From: an uncultured Lachnospiraceae bacterium
GTDB taxonomy: Bacteria; Bacillota; Clostridia; Lachnospirales; Lachnospiraceae
Direction: 5' to 3'
Assembly: GCA_947631075.1 (NCBI GenBank)
Contig: CANRJU010000029.1
Span: 1 to 15,361, forward strand
Length of the DNA stretch: 15,361 nt
The stretch's first letter is position 1; each line of letters begins with the position of its first letter. The position numbers and the translations under genes are program-made. This document shows positions 12,654-15,361 of this stretch, one piece after another. A model generated the notes under the pieces. The model had not been told where the DNA came from. It saw only the letters and a list, made by a program, of their open reading frames with translations, and searched no databases.

Positions 12654-13955
12654 ATGGTTGCGCGCGTAAATTCCTATGTCAGAGTTGAGGCCACGAACCC
12701 TCATGATCTGCTCACCCATTTGAGTAGAGTGATTGGAAATGATATATCAATCATGAAGGACCGGGAGTCATTTCTGTGGATGTACTCCAACGCATTTAAG
12801 GACGATCGGGACGAGAGGGCGCTGTTGGAGCTCGCCTATGACAGAGGCGTTATAGGAGAATTTTTCAAATGCTCGGATGCGGCTGACTGGACGAAACGGG
12901 TACTGATTGAGAAGACCGTAAACATGCTCGTGGGGATTTTAAATGAAAAAAAGGCGGTAATGCTTGTTGAGAGCCTCATGTATGTTTTCGGTTTTGATTT
13001 TAAGCTGAAAATTGAGCGAAGGTGGGAAGCGCCGGAGGACGAGCGGGCGGATTTTCACGAGAACATGAGTTACACGTCTAAAAACCAGTTGGAGATTCTG
13101 GATTGGATCCGGCCAAAGGAGGATGCGAAGCAGGAAGGTCGGCAAGCGGAGAAGCCCGGAGAAAAAGAGGACGACAGAGAGGATTTGGAGGGAAAGAGTT
13201 CCGGTTCTGCTGACAGAGAGAATTTGGAGGGAAAGAGTCCTGATTCTGCTGACCGAGTGATAAAGGGCAGCATTGAGAGCAGCGACGGCGGAGGGGCGGC
13301 TTTGGGCAGCGCGCCGTCTAAGAATCCGGGAAAAAGCGGACTGTCCAAATCCTCTCCGGAGAAAACCAGAGCTTCAGAACCAGAGCCAATAGAAAATCCT
13401 ATAAAAATTATTGGCAATATTCAGAACGCAAGATTTTACAGACAGATGAGCTTACAGGAAAAACGGACGCTGAAGAAGGCGTTTCAGGGAAATATAGTGA
13501 GCCAGTGTAAGATGGGAGAGTATTATTCGGATAAGAATACGGAGCATCTCGATCTTAACGAGGCGGCCAGATGGTATGCGCTTTCAGCGAACAACGGATA
13601 TGAAAGGGCTTTTTTTTCGTTGGGAAGATTGTGCGAGCAGAATCCGGACGTGATACCGGACGGGAAGGAACGGGCGCTGAAGATATACAGCGATATGGCG
13701 AATCAGGGTTATCCCACGGCGCAGTGTATTCTCGGCATGAAATACTGGTATGGGGACGGTGTGGAATCGGACGTCAACAAGGCGATTGAATGGCTGAAAA
13801 AAGCGGCCGTGCAAAAGCATGAAGGCGCGGTGAAAAATCTGGCTGATTTGTATTATACCATGAATGATATGAAAAACGCGAAGAAGTGGTACGAAATCGG
13901 AGCGAACGCGGGAGATTGGTATTGTAGGGAAAAATTACAGCGCCTGGGATTTTAA
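12654..13955 (+). CDS. Sel1/TPR-repeat protein co-transcribed with flagellin
   Basis: The 433-residue protein has three parts. Residues 1-152 form an unrecognised, probably globular helical domain (begins MVARVNSYVRVEATNPHDLL). Residues 153-248 are a charged, Ser/Gly/Lys/Glu-rich linker, probably disordered, containing a 13-residue tandem repeat. Residues about 281-430 hold roughly four Sel1-like helical repeats, for example LNEAARWYALSANNGY, TAQCILGMKYWYGDGV and NKAIEWLKKAAVQKHEGA. No signal peptide or membrane segment is visible, so it is probably cytoplasmic. GGAGGG (12642-12647) supports the ATG, which is 21 bp after the flagellin stop with no terminator between, so the flagellin transcript should continue into it. 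Sel1 repeats bind proteins, and Vibrio MotX is a Sel1-type motility protein. A role as flagellin chaperone, export factor or regulator is inference. Confidence 0.8.
   Translation: MVARVNSYVRVEATNPHDLLTHLSRVIGNDISIMKDRESFLWMYSNAFKDDRDERALLELAYDRGVIGEFFKCSDAADWTKRVLIEKTVNMLVGILNEKKAVMLVESLMYVFGFDFKLKIERRWEAPEDERADFHENMSYTSKNQLEILDWIRPKEDAKQEGRQAEKPGEKEDDREDLEGKSSGSADRENLEGKSPDSADRVIKGSIESSDGGGAALGSAPSKNPGKSGLSKSSPEKTRASEPEPIENPIKIIGNIQNARFYRQMSLQEKRTLKKAFQGNIVSQCKMGEYYSDKNTEHLDLNEAARWYALSANNGYERAFFSLGRLCEQNPDVIPDGKERALKIYSDMANQGYPTAQCILGMKYWYGDGVESDVNKAIEWLKKAAVQKHEGAVKNLADLYYTMNDMKNAKKWYEIGANAGDWYCREKLQRLGF
13173..13250 (+). repeat. 39-bp in-frame tandem duplication in the Sel1-protein linker
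   Basis: Two 39-bp units (13173-13211 and 13212-13250) differ at only a few positions and begin GACAGAGAG. They encode two copies of a 13-residue unit, RE(D/N)LEGKS(S/P)(G/D)SAD. The high identity suggests a recent duplication, and copy number may vary between strains. Confidence 0.85.
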
Positions 13956-14026
13956 AACGTCTGGAAAATTCTTTTGAGTATATCAAATTCGTCCTCAATT
14001 TTCAAGTTTTGCCTGACAGAATATGG

Positions 14027-14060
14027 TTGACATCTAACCGAAGGTGTGGCACAATATAAT
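14027..14060 (+). promoter_or_regulatory. Possible promoter of the antitoxin-like gene
   Basis: Perfect TTGACA (14027-14032) and TATAAT (14055-14060) hexamers are present, but the 22-bp spacer is too long for a normal sigma-A promoter. An activator or DNA-bending factor, or a different weak -35, would be needed. GGTT (14025-14028) and AACC (14036-14039) form a small inverted repeat over the -35 that could be an autoregulatory operator. The hexamers are seen; promoter function is uncertain. Confidence 0.4.
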
Positions 14061-14082
14061 ACAGGAAAGGGGAGATAGTTCT

Positions 14083-14304
14083 ATGAGCTTTTCAATCAGA
14101 TTGACGGCAGAAGAAAAAAGCCTTGCGGAGAATTACGCGAGACTTCATGCCATATCCGTGGGAGAAGCGTTTAAACAGGCTCTATTTGAGCGGATCGAGG
14201 ATGAATATGATGTTACGGTCGCACAGGACGCCTATAATGAATATGTAGAAGACGGCTGTAAAAGCAGGCCTATTTCCGAATTGTGGAAGGAACTGGATTT
14301 ATAA
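14083..14304 (+). CDS. RelB/DUF6290-like antitoxin, no partner toxin seen
   Basis: The 73-residue protein begins MSFSIRLTAEEKSLAENYAR, a ribbon-helix-helix N-terminus: a beta strand, then two helices with SVGEAFKQALFERIEDEYD. The tail AYNEYVEDGCKSRPISELWK resembles the toxin-binding tail of small RelB-type antitoxins. Such proteins repress their own operon and neutralise a RelE/ParE mRNA-interferase or gyrase-type toxin. GGGGAG (14069-14074) supports the ATG; the longer in-frame GTG at 14044 lies upstream of the ribosome site and overlaps the TATAAT. No toxin ORF follows: the next 110 bp hold only an 8-codon ORF, and then a surface-protein gene begins. It is either an orphan antitoxin or a transcription regulator of this fold. 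Confidence 0.7.
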   Translation: MSFSIRLTAEEKSLAENYARLHAISVGEAFKQALFERIEDEYDVTVAQDAYNEYVEDGCKSRPISELWKELDL

Positions 14305-14414
14305 AAATATACTGGCGCTGTCTATTGGACACAGGAGGGAGGCGTATGATTGAGATGTGTCAGTATTAAGAAAAATTTCTCTATTATCATTTATTCCCAG
14401 AAAGGAGACTCATC
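14305..14414 (+). other. Spacer upstream of the surface-protein gene
   Basis: This spacer has no convincing gene. It contains a second strong ribosome-like site (AGGAGGGAGG, 14333-14342) before an ATG (14346) whose ORF encodes only seven residues and stops at once. It also contains an AGAAAAATTTCT palindrome (14370-14381), and AAAGGAG just before 14415. TATTAT (14382-14387) could be a -10, but no good -35 lies 17 bp upstream. A degraded toxin start is conceivable but unsupported. Confidence 0.4.
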
Positions 14415-15361
14415 ATGAAGCGGATTGGGACGAAGCTTTTGGCAGTGGCGGCGGCCCTGGCTCTGACGCTCACCTGCATACCGGCGCAGGGCGCGCAGGC
14501 GGCGGGAGCGTGGGGCAAAAAAATCAAATTGAGCCCGGCGACTGTCAAGGTAAAGGCAAAAAAGACAAAGAAGGTCAAGATTAAAAATTCTTCGGGCAAG
14601 AAGATCACCAAGGTAAAGTGGTCGGTGAAAAAGGGCGCTTCCGTGGTGAAGCTGACCGGAAAAAAGAAAACGGGCGTGACGATTCAGGGAAAGAAAAAGG
14701 GAACGGCCGTTGTGAGCGCGAAGATTACGACGAAGGCCGGCAGCGTGACAAAGCAGGTAAATGTGACGGTCACGAAGGCTTCAACAGGCGGTTCGGCGGA
14801 CAACCCGGCAAATGATTCGGACGATACGAACACGATTCAAAAGCAGGAGGCGGGCGAGCTGATCCACTACGACATGAGCTGCAGCGAGGACGGCAAGACT
14901 CTGCTTGACAAGTCCGGGCGGGGGAACGACGCGAAGCTGGTGAATGTCAGCTCTGAGAAGCAGCAGAACGATTCCCTGTTTGTGGGAAATGGCGGTTACA
15001 TTGAGCTGCCGGAGGAGGCGTTTGTCGGACAGGACACCCTGACGATTTCCATCTGGCTGAAAAATTACAGCGGTGCGATCAACACCAGCGCCATGTTCGT
15101 GGGGACGAAGGAGAGCAGTCCGGTTTCCTACTGGCTGCTGAACCCGGCCAATCCGCAGGGGCGCATGAAATCGGTGATCACGAACTCGGCGGACGCGTCG
15201 GCTCCGTGGAGCACCGAGGTGGGAATCAGCGCGTCGGACGCGTCCAAGGGCGTGGACGGGCCGTGCACCAGCATTGAGTGGAATCACTATGTGACCGTGA
15301 TTACGCCGGAGAGCATTACCGGCTATATGAACGGGGAAAAGGTGGGAAGCTGCAAGGTGCA
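14415..15361 (+). CDS. Secreted Ig-like (Big_2) plus LamG-type protein, 5' part
   Basis: ATG 14415 follows AAAGGAG by seven bases, and the frame stays open to the window end (315 codons visible). Residues 1-29 are a signal peptide: MKRIGTK, a hydrophobic Ala/Leu core, and an AQA cleavage motif at 27-29. Residues about 34-122 look like a bacterial Ig-like (Big_2) module (IKLSPATVKVKAKKTKKVKI to KQVNVTVTK) with roughly 28 lysines, making it extremely basic. A Ser/Gly/Asn/Asp linker (123-145) leads to a LamG/concanavalin-like jelly-roll fold starting near 149 (ELIHYDMS, LLDKSGRGNDAKLVN, LTISIWLKNYSG, WNHYVTVI, GYMNGEKVG). In Lachnospiraceae this layout precedes glycoside hydrolase domains such as GH43, but no catalytic domain is visible before the cut. 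It is probably a cell-surface or secreted carbohydrate-binding protein or enzyme. Confidence 0.82.
   Translation, partial: MKRIGTKLLAVAAALALTLTCIPAQGAQAAGAWGKKIKLSPATVKVKAKKTKKVKIKNSSGKKITKVKWSVKKGASVVKLTGKKKTGVTIQGKKKGTAVVSAKITTKAGSVTKQVNVTVTKASTGGSADNPANDSDDTNTIQKQEAGELIHYDMSCSEDGKTLLDKSGRGNDAKLVNVSSEKQQNDSLFVGNGGYIELPEEAFVGQDTLTISIWLKNYSGAINTSAMFVGTKESSPVSYWLLNPANPQGRMKSVITNSADASAPWSTEVGISASDASKGVDGPCTSIEWNHYVTVITPESITGYMNGEKVGSCKV

Noticed and set aside
13964..14012. GAAAA...TTGAG / CTCAA...TTTTC hairpin after the Sel1 gene as terminator
   Set aside because: It is a weak AT-rich stem with a bulge and a 15-nt loop and no clean T-run. It may form but is not a convincing terminator.
14346..14369. 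Seven-residue ORF after the antitoxin as a gene
   Set aside because: Despite a strong ribosome-like site it stops after seven residues and has no resemblance to a toxin.
14466..14480. Lipoprotein signal at Cys21 of the secreted protein
   Set aside because: The residues before the cysteine (TLT) do not match the L-A/S-G/A-C lipobox, while a good AQA signal peptidase I site lies at residues 27-29.

Overview
This window looks like a chromosomal segment of an endospore-forming, flagellated, low-to-mid GC Firmicute, most likely a Lachnospiraceae-type gut Clostridium. The evidence is the Clostridia-typical spoIVB-spo0A pair, a gap-pgk-tpiA glycolytic cluster, flagellin genes behind sigma-28-type promoters with strong AGGAGG ribosome binding sites, and a secreted Ig-like plus LamG-type surface protein. 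All supported genes lie on the + strand. The family assignment is an inference from gene content; no species is claimed.

Layout. (1) 1-1456, sporulation control: the 3' end of spoIVB and complete spo0A. The spo0A promoter carries a perfect 0A box between its -35 and -10 hexamers, which suggests autoregulation. (2) 1500-6977, central carbon metabolism: glgA (glycogen synthase, TTG start), gap with its own promoter and terminator, then pgk, a small DUF3592-like membrane protein and tpiA as a probable operon. A 26-codon ORF with its own Shine-Dalgarno lies upstream of pgk and overlaps the pgk start. (3) 6975-7560, an odd spacer: two diverged copies of a roughly 140-bp terminator-bearing repeat flank a strong consensus promoter and a 50-residue acidic protein. 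(4) 7585-13955, a motility locus: a 1001-residue giant flagellin and a 594-residue flagellin. Each has the same sigma-28 promoter architecture (TAAG-N15-CCGATAT) and a conserved untranslated leader. A Sel1/TPR-repeat protein follows and is apparently co-transcribed with the second flagellin. (5) 13956-15361: an orphan RelB-like antitoxin and the 5' part of a secreted, lysine-rich Ig-like/LamG protein that runs off the window.

How the genes work together. SpoIVB and Spo0A belong to the sporulation programme. GlgA stores carbon as glycogen, and Gap, Pgk and TpiA carry out lower glycolysis. The flagellin pair builds the filament under sigma-28 control, probably with post-transcriptional (CsrA/FliW-like) control at the leader. 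The Sel1 protein is a candidate accessory factor for flagellin.

The most interesting points are the giant cysteine-containing flagellin, the conserved flagellin leader whose differences preserve a small hairpin, the flagellin-Sel1 gene pairing, the duplicated terminator repeats flanking a small gene, and the upstream ORF with duplicated ribosome binding site at pgk. No CRISPR array, rRNA, tRNA, transposase or prophage gene was recognised. All coordinates and alignments were made by eye.
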